Positions 46,218-59,327 of a stretch of 64,000 bases of DNA are shown here, piece by piece (within the stretch, counting starts at the first letter, position 1; each line of letters starts with the position of its first letter). A program made the translations under genes and the position numbers. Source of the DNA: Clarireedia homoeocarpa (lineage: Eukaryota; Ascomycota; Leotiomycetes; Helotiales; Rutstroemiaceae); the NCBI GenBank assembly GCA_001465935.1, contig LNKV01000045.1, forward strand, positions 124,001 to 188,000, in the 5' to 3' direction. Below the pieces are notes generated by a model, which was not told where the DNA came from, did no database searches, and saw nothing but the letters and a program-made list of their open reading frames with translations.

Positions 46218-47949
46218 ATGGGTGGACACCTGAGCGATATCTTGGGCGACCCTGCGTTCGATATGAAAACCATGAGTGGACATATGGGGGATATCCTAAG
46301 TAGCCCATTGTCGATGGCTATCGCTCGAGTTACTCTTATCTTGACGATCTTCTCTATCCTCGCATTTAGCATTATCTCTTACCGTTACTATGCCTTCCGC
46401 CGGCGTCTGCCACCTGGGCCTAAGGGTCTGCCACTTATCGGCAACCTCATGGAATTACCTAAAAGCCATCCATGGCTGACCCAGACTGAGCTACACAAGA
46501 AGTATGGTCCTATTTTTAGCCAGCAGTATGGATTGAGCACTGTCATCTTTCTCGGCACATATGAGGCTGCACGCGATCTTCTCGAAAAGCGCAGCAACAT
46601 CTACAGCTCTCGCCCACCTTTCACCATGGTTGGAGAATGTATCAGTCAGGGCAACCGGTCCCTCATCCTGCCATACGGCGAGCAATGGCGTGGCTACCGT
46701 CGATTGCAGGGTTCATTTCTGAGCCCGCGAATGTCCAACACCTATCGAGAGTTGCAGGACTTGGAGAGCAAACAGCTTGTATCAGAGTTTCTCACCAAAG
46801 ACGACTTTTTCAAACGCTATCACCGTTACTCATCCAGTTTAACGTTCGCACTAGCTTATGGAAAGCGTATGCCAACAGGCCAAGAGGAGGAAGTCAAAGG
46901 AGTGGAAAGAATTATGGACAATCTCAACCAAGCCTTCATCACAAACTGGATCGTTGATTCACTGCCATTTTTAAACAAACTGCCAAACTTCATGAAGCCG
47001 TGGCAGAAGATTGCCGATATTCTTGGCGACGAAGAGCGAGAATTCTTCAACGAGATTAGGGAACCGGCAACTAAGCGAAAGGGTTACAACTGGTGCAAAG
47101 ACATTCTTACAATGAAAGAGCACAAAGCTCTAACAGACACTCAGCTATCTTATGTCATTGGAAACACTTACGAAGCCGGCGCTGACACTACCACCATGAC
47201 TCTTCAGGTATTCACCTTGGCCGCCATTCTCCACCCAGACAAAGTCAAAATTCTCCAAAATGAGATTGACAATATTGTTGGACGCGATCGCCTCCCTACC
47301 TTCGAGGATACCGAAAAAATGCCTTACTTACTTGCATTCATCAAGGAAGTTCATCGTTGGAGACCTGTTTTACCTGGCGGAGTCCCGCACGCTGTTACCG
47401 CCGATGATGAATATATGGGCTATCACATCCCTAAGGGAGCCACTATTATTGGTGGGCACTGGGCTATCTCTATGGATGAGAAGACGTACCCCAATCCTGA
47501 TAGCTTTGAGCCCGAGCGATTCATTAAGAACCCTGATCTCCCTTACTCTCAGTTCGGATTTGGTCGTCGCAAGTGCATAGGTACGTGTAGCCCAACCTGA
47601 CATTGCAAATCTCTTACTAACTGCGATTATTGTAGGTCAATACGTAGGCAACAACTCAATGATGATTAATGTCTCGCGAATGCTTTGGGCCTACGACATC
47701 AAGCGAGGGTGGGATATAATTGATGGCAAGAAAGTTGAAGCTCATGTCGGTCGCTTCGACTTCGTCTCTGGATTCAACTCGCCACCACTCCCTTTCAAGG
47801 CGGCATTTATCCCGAGAGACTCAAAGGTACCGGGAATCTTGAGAAAAGAGTTCGCGGAGGCGGAGAAGAGCACGGAAGAGATTCTTATGAGGATTGAAAA
47901 GGCACAGCAAATTTTGAAGGAGGGCGAGCCTGTTGTTATTGCTGTTTAG
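46218..47949 (+). CDS. Cytochrome P450 monooxygenase (third), OrdA-like
   Basis: Two exons, 46218-47580 and 47636-47949 (donor GTACGT, acceptor TGTAG), encode 558 residues. After a soluble N-terminal tail of about 33 residues comes a membrane anchor, then RRRLPPGPKGLPLIGNL, the standard Pro-rich hinge. Motifs: EAGADTTTMTLQ in helix I, EVHR for ExxR, FEPERF, and the heme loop FGFGRRKCIG, split by the intron just after the Cys. This group I E-class type resembles OrdA-like P450s of aflatoxin-type pathways that act on methylated aromatic polyketides. The C-terminus is longer than usual by about 30 charged residues. Likely hydroxylation or oxidative rearrangement of the polyketide. Confidence 0.93.
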
Positions 47950-48534
47950 ATCAATTATTGCGACTAGAAATCTGTATTGTGTGCCAGTTATTTTGGGTCA
48001 CAGTAACTCTATTCACTTCCTGTGTAAAATCGTTCAAGTATGTACTAGGATTACTGAATTCTTAGCAGTCATTGTTTCATGCGAAAGTCTTGATGTACCA
48101 TTGATATTGTTTAATTCTTGGAGAGGCACTTCTTAACATCTCTGTAGATTCTCGAATGGTAAATCTCGATGAGTCTATGAAATCTGGTGAGGCCAAAGAC
48201 TCATTCATGGCTGCTTCTTCCTTTGAACGCCGAATATCCGAATTTGGTAGATTTCCCTAGAACTTCTAAATAGCCCTTCATGGGCGTTGGGCGACGTAGC
48301 AAAACATGACTGATGTGGCAATGATTCAATCTTCCTACAAAATTCCATTACAGGAAGAGGAATCTCGGCAATTAGGCTCAGTACTGTTCGTTATCCCAAT
48401 CATCGAAGGCCCTCTATGAGTAGCTCAGTAAGCCCCCAGATGAACGCTAAAAGTCCTTGTGTCAGGGGTTGATAGCCTAAATTTCAGTGATAATCAATTA
48501 TATAGTGGGGTAACACGGATTTCCTGCCCCGCAC

Positions 48535-48545
48535 TCGGGTCCCGA
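48535..48545. promoter_or_regulatory. TCGGGTCCCGA palindrome upstream of the cupin gene
   Basis: Exact TCGGNNNCCGA match, about 200 bp upstream of the cupin start. A further half-matching TCGGACGTCGG lies at 48593. The remainder of the 0.8-kb gap 47950-48745 has no recognisable gene. Confidence 0.6.
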
Positions 48546-48745
48546 AAGCCGTTGGTTGTGGAAGAGTTCTATGCTATCCTTCGATGTTGCATCGGACGTC
48601 GGTGCATGTTCGTGAAATATATACAATGAAAGCACCCAAAGTAGAAGCCCATTCATCCTAAGTCTCTTTATCCAAGCCGCTCCTACTCGATATATCTCTC
48701 TATCTCCTCTCCAGCCCACCTTGCCTCAGTTTCACAGGATTCACC

Positions 48746-49414
48746 ATGAACGGCGTCGTCGACAAAGGCACAAACAACTATTCCCAAACCCTCAAAATAG
48801 GGCACGCATCGCCCAGCAAAATCCCCTGGAGAAGTCTCGGACAATGTAAGCCTAAAAAAATCCTTGAACTGTCGCTTCTGACATATATACATAGACAAAT
48901 ACCGCATCCTAGAAGACGGCAGTCAGACGCAATACCGTCTTTGCGTAATTGAGAGTCTCATCCCACCACACAGTGATGGCCCTGTTTTCCATTTCCACGA
49001 AATGCACGACGAAGGATTCTACGTAACTGTATGCCGACTCCCTCTCTTTCTTTTCTCTCTCTCACCCATTCATCCCACTCACCAATTATCCTCAAAAATT
49101 AGAAAGGAAAAGTCCGTTTCCACTCCCCCGGCCGCGGCCACTTAGATGCCGGACCTGGCGAGCTAGTCACCGTTCCCATCCGCCTACCCCATAAATTCAG
49201 TAACCCCTTCGATGAAGAAGCGGTATTTATCAACACGATAACACCAGGGTTTTTTGTAAGATATTTTGAGGTTTTGGAGGAAATGATTGGCGAGGGGACG
49301 ACTTTGACGAAGGAGGTTAATATGGCGGCGTTGAGGAGGTTTGCTACAGTCCCGTTGACGGATGATATGGTTAAGCAGTTTGAGGAGTTGGCTGAGCAGG
49401 GGAAGACGAAGTAG
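48746..49414 (+). CDS. Cupin-domain protein
   Basis: Three exons, 48746-48845, 48895-49028 and 49103-49414, encode 181 residues. The first cupin motif reads FHFHEMHDEGFYVTKGKVRF, carrying HxH...E metal-ligand-like residues, and the second reads PIRLPHKFSNP with the last His. A single double-stranded beta-helix follows, with a helical C-terminal tail. Cupins in aromatic polyketide clusters act as dioxygenases, cyclases or dehydratases. No signal peptide. It converges with the PKS gene, and an exact cluster palindrome lies upstream. Family secure, reaction unknown. Confidence 0.88.
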
Positions 49415-49752
49415 CTTTTTAAGGCAAAATTTAGTTTGAACAAGATGAGGATGTATTCAGCAAGTTTATGGGGTGTATATTTTAGAAACAAGTCATTCAG
49501 GTGCCGATTTTTGGATCCATTAAAATGCTCTTTGGAGTTCAGTACTTGCTGGGGCATGATGAGATAGAAACTCTTGAAATGATATAGTGTATATGTTTGG
49601 TTGCATGTCTTGTTGAAAGTTCGCAATCCTTTTACTGTAGCTAAATTTCACTATCTACTGTAATCTCGAGGCATAAACAAAACTATCTCTTGGGAGTTGA
49701 GACATCCGTGAATTGAATTCAATTCAACATATCAAAGCAAGAAACCCCATAA
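49415..49752. other. Convergent 3' region of cupin and PKS genes
   Basis: Short gap with no open frame of note; it should contain both polyadenylation regions. Confidence 0.5.
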
Positions 49753-52700
49753 CTACCCCATAGCAGCTCTAACGAAAAAAGCCAACTCGGCAATCTTCGG
49801 CCCTGCCTCCACCATCGAAAAATGATTAACATTATCCAAAACCTCGACCTTCAAATTCTCCTTCCCAACCAACTCCGCCCATCCAACAGCACTAAAATCT
49901 GTCCGGTTATTCAAAAGCCACAGCATTTCCCGCGGATCACCCGGTCTAATTTCTGGTCTAGGATCACTTGGAAATTTACAGATCCCATCACGAGCATATA
50001 TAATATGCGTGTTCAATGGCGATGAACCCCTAAACGGCTTCACCTCATACTTATCCAACGTCCCAATGAAAGCGTCGAAATGAGGACGAAGCCAATCCGG
50101 CGGAGCCTTCCCATCTGTCCCAAAGATTCCAACACTCTCGAAGAAATCATACATTCGCTGTGGTGGGTTTTCCAAGCCAACGGGATTCGGAGAGTCGATG
50201 AGGATCAAACGTGCTATTTCTTCGGAGCTTTTGGCTAGCTGTTGTGCGGCTTCATATGCAAGGATTCCTCCGGCTGACCAGCCGCCGAAGTAGTATGGGC
50301 CATGAGGCTGCCGACGGCGAATCTCTTTGAGATAAACAGTCGTCATGTCTTCGAATGAAGAGCCGATCATGTCGTGAGGGGTTTTCATCCACGGACAGTT
50401 CAATCCGTAAACTGCGACATCGGGGGAAATTCGCGGGATAGATGCATATGATGTTGCGGATCCAGAACCATCGGGGAACAAAAAGAGAACCTTGTTGCTT
50501 GTCCTCGCGTTGCCTTGAAGTAAGATTGAGGTTGCTCTAGCAGTATCAAGGTTTGTAGTCTTTCCTGTGCTGGGAGCATTGTTTGAGTTTTTAGTTGGGA
50601 CATTGACCGGCAATTTATCTTCTGATTGTTTCGGTGCCAGTCCTAATGCCTCTTCGACTTCTTTCAGGGTATGGCATTCTTGAAACAGTGTCGAAGGAAG
50701 CTCCATTTCTAGCGTTTCCATAAGTTTGCTCATAATCGTCAAGCTTAACAGAGAGTCCATGCCAAGCTCAGCAAGAACTGTCGAATTGGTGATTTCGCTT
50801 GCGGCTACACCTGTCTCCTCGGAGATGATAGACCGTATAGCTGCCATGATATTATCATCATCAAAGCCCACTGAGGTTACACTTGAGGCGTAACTAGAAG
50901 TGGAATCGAATGCCTCTTCTGCATTCTCCAGTTCTTCATCTGAATTTGGATGCGCAAGCGAAGAGTACCCGCTGTCACAATTCAAAAATGTTGTAAGCTC
51001 TTTCACCGTGGGGTATTCTGCAAACATTGTTGATTGTGCTTCGATCCCAAGCTCCTCTTGAAGCCTTCCAGAAATGTTTAGTGCAAGGAGCGAATCAATC
51101 CCGAAATCGGCGAAATCGCTATCAGCCTCCAGAGCTGTCATGTCGATACCTGCTTCTTCTGCAATGATCGACATTACCTGCGCAACAATATTTTTTGATG
51201 TTTCCCGTGAAGGCTTTGGTGGCTTAGCGTTTTCCTTCGATGGCATTTTGCTGGCAGACTGTCTAACCGGTGCCGAGGCTTTCGTCTGCGTTGGCTTTTC
51301 AGCAGCAACGGGTTTCACTATGGAGTTACCGGTGGCCCGGGGCTTTGAAGGAAGTAACTGATCTAAAACTTGGCGAGGAACACCCTGGAACTAATTTTGC
51401 TTTTAGCATGTGATGCGAAAGGTCCGGATACAAGAACTTACTCTAACACCTTCAAATACAGCCACAATGACACCTTCGTCGTCGAGAACATACGTATCTC
51501 CGACATATGTTGTTCCACTTTCAAGCTGCATCCTGTTGTATGTCTGGTATATCTTGTCCTTTGCGAATTTCGTTGAGCAACGCATTGCGTCCCAGCCATG
51601 GTTGATGAAGACTTCTTCTTTGGAATGAATGTTGTCATTTCCATTCATAATGAAGCCTGCAATGTGCCCTAGACTGTCGATCCAAATGGGATTGAAGTAG
51701 AAACCTTCGTCACCCACTTGAAAAGACACGCGTGCAGTTGCCTCCAGTTCATTGCTATCAAGGACTACTTCTTGAATACCTTTGTACTTTGAATCGTAGT
51801 CAACAAGAGAGGAGAAGAGCTTGTAAACCATGCCGGTTTTGAGCTTGTGCGATTCTCCAGAATCAACACCCTTAGCCAAAGCATTAATTCTACTCTTGAT
51901 AAGGTAAGACTTGCGTTTCCATTCCTGTGGCCAATTGCGGCTGCTAGTGATTCGTACCAAACATGTTCCATGGTCAGCAATTTTCTTGCCGAGGTTGTTA
52001 GCACTGAAGAAAGAGATAGAAATAGTCCGGGTCGACCAGCCCGCATTTGCAGAAATACGAAGCAGTTGTGCGCCGCCATTGGAGTTCGCAATGAACGGTC
52101 TAGTAGCTTTCATGGTCCCGACATCAATTCCGGTGCCATCTTCGTTCATTCCGTTTGCTCTAAGCATGTAATCTGCAATAGTCATGGCAATATCGGCATA
52201 AAGTGACTAGCTTAGTTAGCAGGTAGAAATGCATATCTTTCGATCGACTTACAGAAGGGCAGAGGGCAGCACCATTGACCTTGTGGCCTTGGATGACGAA
52301 CGAAAGTCGGGGGTCATTAATGTTTGACTCAACGAGGAGGGTCGACACATCTCGATCGTTCTTTTCCTCAATGACCCGTTGAACAGATGGGGAAATCCAG
52401 ACAGTCTCTCGATTATCTTCAGTTGTAGCGGAATCGATAGGTTTCGTCGCTGGGACATCACCTTTTGTAAGGGCAAAGTCATTTCTATAATCAATCCAAT
52501 ACCTTTTGAGATCCCAACTATATCTTGGCAGCTCGAGGACTTGAAGAGAACTTCTGAAGTCTCTGTGGTATTCGTCCCACTGAATCTCTATGCCATTGCT
52601 GTAGAGCAGCTCGATAGAGCCCGCTAGAATCTTCCAAGTGTCCTTGTCTTTTCTGAAAGATGGCATTGTCATAGTCTGCGAACCTAATGTGCCTTTTATC

Positions 52701-55700
52701 ATGCCAGAGCAGAGTGGATGAGGCCCAATTTCTAACCATAAAGTGCGTTCGTCTACGATAGAGGAAGACATCGCGGCTTCTAGAGCACCTTTAAAGTTCA
52801 CGACACCCCGACATGCTCGAGCAAGATATGAATCATCTAACTCGTCCTTGCCTGAGATGATGCGTCCAAGTAGTGGAGATGCGAAAAGAACTGTGGGTGC
52901 ATTGTAGTGGACACTGCTGGTCACCTTCTCAAAAGTCTCCAAGATAGGATCAACTTGAGCAGAATGGAAAGCGTAAGGAACGTTTAGTTGAGCGCATTCG
53001 AAATTTTCTGATTTGAGCTCGGACATCAATTGACTAATTTCATCAACAGGTCCACTAATGACAGTCCCAGAGGGCTGATTCACGCAAGCTATCTCAGAAG
53101 AGAATCTGATCAATCGTGATTTGATAACATCTTGTGGCGCTTTGATGTGTAACATAGTATGGGTTCCTTTCAGGCAAAACTTCGACAATAATTGTGCTCT
53201 AGTACCAACGAGATAGATGGCATCGCTTGTTGTCAGCACGCCAGCAGAATAAAGAGCAGCATATTCCCCGAGGCTATGACCAATGACGAGAGCCGGCTGT
53301 ACACCCCAGGACTTCCAAAGGCGGTACATCGCCATTTGTATGCATAAATGAGCCAAGTGGGTGAGGACCGGGTCTAGATCTTCGATGTTGATGTCTGATG
53401 AAGTTCCATCGATCAGTGACAGAAAACTTGGGAAGCCATGCTGTTGAGCAATACGATCAAATTGAATCATATCTGCTTTGAAAGCTGATAAAGATTTGAA
53501 CAGCTGGGTACCCATGCCTGAGTAGAAGGTGCCCTGGCCAGTGAAAACTAATACGACTTTAGGAAGCTTTGCCACATTAGCGATAGGTTTGATTTCTGGT
53601 CCATGTCTTCTTGTTCTAAGAGATTCTAGTAGCGATTGAGTCTCTGATGCCGAAAAAATTAGCCTATGGTTGTGTTGAGCTCTCCTCGCCGTAGTAGTAT
53701 AAGATAATGATGGTAAGGATACTTGATGTGTCTCGAGATATGCGATAAGGTTGCTTATATTTCCTTGCAAAGACTTCGCCGTCTTTCCTGTCACTGTTAC
53801 GAGGTGTACTGTACGAGAATCCTGGTTGCTTGGATTAACCTCCCGCACTGAAGAATCCTCCAGTAGTAAAGCTGTATTCCCTCCTGCAGCGCTGAAATTG
53901 TTCAAAAACACTGCTCTTTTGCCCCTAGCAGAATCACATCGACGCCATGGTATGGGCTTCTTAGCAATATTGACATTGCGTTGTTCCAGATCGAGTGGGT
54001 AATTGTGATTTATCTTCGTTTTGATCCCACAATGAGGGGGAATCTCGTTCATCTTCATCATCATCAAGATCTTGATGAGTGAAGTCACACCAGAAGCAGA
54101 CTCAGCATGCCCGACATTCGCTTTAGCAGAGCCTATGTAAAGTGGGTGGTTTGGCTTTCGATCATACCCGGGCACGAAAGCGGCTAAGACTGACTTCATC
54201 TCGGTGGCATCTCCCGCTTGGGTGCCAGTCCCATGCATTTCGATATAGCTAACATCGAATGGATTGGCATCAGCATGCCTCATCACGCGTTGAAAGACGG
54301 AGAGTTGGTCCCCTTCATGGGGTCTGGTGATTGAGTCTGTCTGACCACAGTGGTTTGTGTATGATCCTCGAATAACACCAAAAATAGGGTCACCATCGGC
54401 TTCAGCATCTTCGAGTCTTTTGAGAATGACGGCGCCAACAGCATCGGCTCTACAGTAACCACTAGCTCCATCATCAAAAGCATTACAGTTTCCTGAGAAA
54501 ACTTTAGTATTTGGTTGCAGCTAGAGTGTTGGCTCTATTACCTGTGGTTGATAAGAAGTGACCTCGATCCAGACCAGCAAAGTTATCAGGATTCGTCAGT
54601 ACATTTGTCCCACCAGCAACAGCAGAGTCACAATCCCCTCTCCACAAAGAACTGCATGCCATCTGAATTGCGGCCACTAGAACATTAGAGAATTAGCATT
54701 CATGTTTTATTAAGTTCAGAAGGGATAAGGATCCCGGATTAGTCGCATTGCAAGGCAAAAGGTTGGCATATGATATACGAAAAGAGCTAAAGAAATATAG
54801 CTTAAGATTGATAGAGATGTACTTACAGCTTGAGGAGCATGCGGTGTCAATGCTCAAGCTGGGGCCAGAGAATCGATAGAAATAACTTGGAGGAAGGTTA
54901 GTAGATATACGGAATGTTGATATTTTAACGAACCTTATTCTCCCTGGTACGAATGCGCGGTTGCCACCAGGTATAAAATATGTATCAATATCTTGACCAC
55001 TGTTTACTTCACGCCAATCATCACTAGTGACACCGAAAAAGACGCCAATGCGGTCTTGCTGGGTGGAAGGCGTTCTGTTAGTTACCATCCCTGCCATTTC
55101 CATAGCTTCGTAGGTTACAGTAATAGCTAATCGTTGCGCAGGATCTGTGTTCTGACATTCCCGTGGGGACATGTTGAAGAACCGCGCGTCGAATAAACCA
55201 GGTTCATTGATGAAACACCCATACTGGACTCTGCTTGTGTTCTTCTTTTTGCCTGCAGCATCGAAATGCGTTTTCCAATTGAACCTGTCTGGGGGGATAG
55301 TACGATGGACATCTCTGCCATCTCTCAGCAATTGCCAGAACTCTTCGTTTGATGCTGCCTCTGGAAAACGGCCAGAAAATCCAGTGATGGCGATATTCGA
55401 ATGCTCAAACTTGCCAGTAGGCCTGATGGGCTGAGATGCAAAGGTGGCTGTGTTGAGCACGTCGCGAATAGTAACGGCAGTCTTGGTGGAACGATTTAAA
55501 ACCGTAGATATCAGTTGAGCAGCATTTGACAGCACTGGAAAGATGTCAACTTTCTCGAGGGCCATACCTACCAAATTTTGGCCCTCGAAGTGTTCAAGGA
55601 TTTCGTCCCATCGGATTTGCTCATACACCGAACCTGCTATTGCTTTGCGAAAAAGTTCTGTCAGGCTGGATGCGATGATTATTTCGCCTGAAGCAGCAGA

Positions 55701-56625
55701 CAACAAAGGAAGTCTTGGCTTGTAGTTCTGGAGTCTTTCATCATGAAGTTCCCCGAGAATTTCGTCAATGTCGCCTGACGAGAATAGATGAGGAGCATGA
55801 TAAGGTGAATTTATGGGTAAGGAATATGTCTTGAATGAGGATTCGCTCTGCAATTTCTTGAGAATACTCGGCCTTCCGCTAATTGTTACGTTTGCTGGCG
55901 CCACCGCAGTGAGATATGGCCGATAGCTTGAAGATAAATTCTAGGGTAATGGTTAGTTTTAGCATCACAGCTGTGTTTTGGGAAGACGCACGTTCACAGC
56001 GCTGAAACTTTCGATTAACTTAGTGGCTTCTGCTTCCTTGGCGCTGAATATTGTCGACCAAGATTGAGACTCTATTATATTGGAGCTTTCTATGGCATTT
56101 CGAATCTCTAACGACCGTAGACCAGTCCTAAACGAAACAAGGACAGCCTCGATAGCCGCAGGTATCAATTCTTGTAGTGTCTGCGAAGTGCTGATGGCTG
56201 AGGCGGCAAATGAGCCCGTACAGAGTCCCAAGATATAACTATCGGTGGCAGTTGGATACGGTCGAGAACCATCGCCATGATATCTGAATTCCAAGGTTAG
56301 CAACGCTCCAGGGTAGCCTTTACTAGTTCTTCTGATAATACCTAATGAATAGCCCGAGCTGGGTTGCGCATAGTAAAGCGAATTTTAGCGCCGGGGTACC
56401 TTCAGTCTGGCCTAGCTTTGAGAGTAAATCAATGAGAGTCGTGAAATTCGGGAACCAATCTTGTTGGGTTCTAGGAAGCTTTGCAAATTCATGCCTGAAG
56501 GCGAAGGAAACTTTAACAAAGAATGATTGCAATATTTCGTTGTCCCTAATGTGAAGAAGTCGACGGAGATGTTCCTCGAAAGGTAGAGTTAAATCTCCAA
56601 ACACATAGAGATTAAGGGATTCCAT
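49753..56625 (-). CDS. Non-reducing polyketide synthase (SAT-KS-AT-PT-ACP-ACP-TE)
   Basis: Eight exons (56625-56342, 56283-55992, 55940-54934, 54885-54827, 54676-54542, 54492-52253, 52206-51442, 51390-49753) sum to 2139 residues without frame conflict. Domains in order: SAT with active-site GLCTG (Cys near 116); KS with DTACSSS (near 543), EMHGTGT and KANVGHAES; AT with VFTGQG and GHSLGEY (near 985); PT with QGHKVNGAALCP (His near 1329) and a WIDSLGHIAG Asp; ACP1 with FGIDSL and ACP2 with LGMDSL; TE with GWSAGG and NVNHFSM. All catalytic residues are present, and no KR, DH, ER or CMeT domain is seen. This layout is that of naphthopyrone, melanin and cercosporin-type synthases, so an aromatic hexa- or heptaketide released by Claisen cyclisation is likely. 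The start at 56625 is the first ATG giving a full SAT N-terminus. Confidence 0.96.
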
Positions 56626-56901
56626 TGTTGAGGTCACTGGTGGAAGTGACGATGGTGAATCGATATGCTGATTCGGTGTTGAAAATGGGTGGCAAAGGGC
56701 CGCTTGATCCAAGTCAAAGAACCATAGGAGAAAAATACATCAATGCTCAGCAGAATCAGAGTTTCGAGGTTTGCTATGAAACTTGTAGCTTGCAAGCAAT
56801 GGCCAAGATAAGCTGAAACTACTCTGACAATTAATGGCTATGCCCACATTTCCAGATTGCGAAATTTTGGTTTGCTGCGACGGTACCTACTCACGATGTC
56901 T

Positions 56902-56912
56902 TCGGCAGCCGG
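56902..56912. promoter_or_regulatory. Near-match palindrome TCGGCAGCCGG upstream of the PKS
   Basis: Ten of eleven positions fit TCGGNNNCCGA (last base G). It lies 277 bp upstream of the PKS start, in the 1.5-kb divergent gap 56626-58101 shared with the methyltransferase-like gene. No gene was recognised in this gap. Confidence 0.5.
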
Positions 56913-57913
56913 GGTCCGCCAAATCATAAATGCCGACTTACCATGGAAGTTCGCGATAAAGAAGCGATGCTTTCGCTGACATCAAATCCCATATTAGTGT
57001 GCCGTTGCGCTAACTGTATAAGAGGGTCACGAATACTTTGTTAATTGCAGAACCTTTTGCGAGTGACAATGGGCTTTCTTCATCGACGGAATTTTCTTGG
57101 GAATTGAGCCCGTTTCTCTCCTGAACCACTCTAACGACATTCATCGCAATGGTAGATGAGTCGATGCAACCAACTCTGGCGCAGAGCTATTGGGAAACTC
57201 TGCAGTTAGAGAAGATTTTGCTCCATTCTCCCAGCTACCCCCCTTTGGGACCCTTGTCATCCAAGGCTGTGTGGCAGTTATAAGTATAGTGAATGTTTGT
57301 AACATATGGGCAGGAGCCCATCCCCGAAAGCCACCCGGTATTAAAAACCATGATGTGGGGATCGATGTTGTGCTAAGAATTAAAATTTGTGATACAATAC
57401 GACTGATGTGAACACCACGCGCCATCTCAATTTTTGGTTATAGAAAATGTAGGTAAGATTTAAACGTAATAGCTTGGATAGAAGCGCCCCTCGTAGACCT
57501 GAAGAGATTCAATAGCATACAGGCTTAAGAGATAAACATATACGCTGCTCAAACCGTGACGCTTGTCTGTGTAGCTGCAATATATACGCATGTTCGCACC
57601 GAAAGAACAGCCACCCATAATGGAAGACCTAGCTAGAGGCATCAAGGAAGTATAATTCATAGAAATAAACTGCTTATACCCTTTCCATTCACATCATCAA
57701 TCGTATAATTCTACGCCATGATTAACATTCCACTACTTGGAACTTGCGAATTGTACTTCTCCAGCGGCAGTTCATAGTCTCGGTTGATGCTGGCGCGAAT
57801 CTTTAGCAAGACCGGAATTGGCGTAGCATCTTTCTCAACCGGTGGAATGACGGGTTGACTGCGATGAGTAAGTGCACTAATCAAAGGCCATCCGTGCCGC
57901 GCTCGGAAAGTGG

Positions 57914-57931
57914 CCCGTTTGTGCGAACGGG
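57914..57931. promoter_or_regulatory. Inverted repeat CCCGTT-N6-AACGGG
   Basis: A perfect 6-bp inverted repeat around TGTGCG, flanked by further GG/CC, about 170 bp upstream of the methyltransferase-like start. Such spaced inverted repeats are typical of dimeric regulators. The binder is unknown and the site differs from the cluster palindrome. Confidence 0.35.
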
Positions 57932-58101
57932 GGCCGGCCTCCGAGTTGGTCGATTCGAGAACCCCCACAACACTCTGCTAACAATCGTGGAAATATGGTA
58001 CTACAATAGAACACGGAATTTTATGAAAATAAGATGGCTCACCACATCAGACAACACCTCATTCTAAGCAAATCACCAACTGAAACCAGAAAGCAGCAAT
58101 T

Positions 58102-59026
58102 ATGATTCTCTTCCCACGTTTCCAGCTAATGGAGATAGAGGACCAACCATGGTGTCCATCCTGGCTACGCGAATACTCTCATGCAGCGCTAGCGCAAATG
58201 TGGCAGACGACTGGGGCAATGAGAACGAGCTCAACAGCAGCACAAGCATGCGATGTTCTCCTTGAAAATCTTCCTGATCCATCTACTTTCACCTTTGTCG
58301 ACGCATGCGCAGGAGCGGGAGGACCTACGCCAATATTAGAGAAAGTCGTCAACCAGAAACTTCAAGCACAAGGGAAGGGTCCTGTCCAATTCATTCTCAC
58401 GGACCTTTACCCTGATTTGCAGGCGTGGGAGAAGATCATTAAGCGTAGCGAAAACATTTCATTCGTACGACAACCCGTAGATGCCACCAAGAAAATTTCC
58501 AGGTATGCGGAGCCGGGAAAGAAGGAATGTCGGATTTTCAATCTTTGTTTCCATCATTTCAATGATGAGCCGGCAGCGAAAGTTTTGCGGAGCGCTGTTC
58601 AAACGTCGGACGCATTCGTGTAAGTCCTAGGGACTCTTGATCTAGTCCCTCGTCCTTCTTTGATCGCGACCGTGCTGACAGTATTATCTGAAATGCAGCA
58701 TCTTCGAAATGACGCACCGCAACCTTTCGGCGTTACTTAACACCACGATCGTTATTCTCTCGCCTCTTCTAACAACATTACTCTGGTATTGGTATTCGCC
58801 CATGCATATCCTTCTTACATACATCATTCCCATTGTGCCGATTTTCTTTGCAGTAGATGGCTATGTGTCTTGTATTCGTACTCGAACAGCGGACGAGACG
58901 ATGGAGCTGTTGACAAAACAGAAAGACCTAGATTTGAGCCAGTGGGAATTCAAGAGCGGATCACAATTAGTCTTGCCACCCTTTGGCAACCTGTACTATT
59001 ATATCGGAGTCAAGAAACAAAGGTAG
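58102..59026 (+). CDS. Methyltransferase-like protein with C-terminal membrane segments
   Basis: Two exons, 58102-58619 and 58699-59026 (donor GTAAGT, acceptor ATGCAG), give 281 residues; the Met at 58129 is an alternative start. The first 170 residues form a Rossmann-like SAM-binding fold with motif I FVDACAGAGGPTPILE and a later FNLCFHHFND segment, resembling methyltransferase post-motif regions. The last 110 residues carry two hydrophobic helices (TTIVILSPLLTTLLWYWY and ILLTYIIPIVPIFFAV), then a short soluble tail ending YYYIGVKKQR. I know such proteins only as unnamed members of fungal clusters. It is divergent from the PKS, so a direct role on the nascent polyketide at a membrane is a reasonable guess. 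The methyl transfer is not proven. Confidence 0.75.
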
Positions 59027-59327
59027 ATAGTTGCGGCCAAGCTGACTGAAAACCCCATGTCGTCGTTGGGGTGGAAAGTCTGAAAATGATGGGTATGGTG
59101 AAGGACTCGCGTAATGTACGAAGTACATTTTGTAGCTAAATATGCGCGCGGATATCTATTACTAGCACACTCTACCCTCAGGCACCAATAATTACACTTA
59201 ACGATTTCTCAAATTGATTACGCGCTTGACCTCAATAACATCACTGTCAACGTTCACTGTCAACGTCGTGAAAAGTCGGAAAAGTCATGACGACAGTGCT
59301 TAATATATACACACGCCTAGCAGGACT
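59027..59327. other. Convergent 3' gap, nothing recognised
   Basis: Short region between the methyltransferase-like and MBL genes. It contains a GTCAACGTTCAC/GTCAACGTC small direct repeat near 59250 and no gene. Confidence 0.4.

Noticed and set aside
54283..54483. Hydrophobic short frame inside the PKS
   Set aside because: Alternative frame of the KS coding exon; the in-frame exon continues through it.
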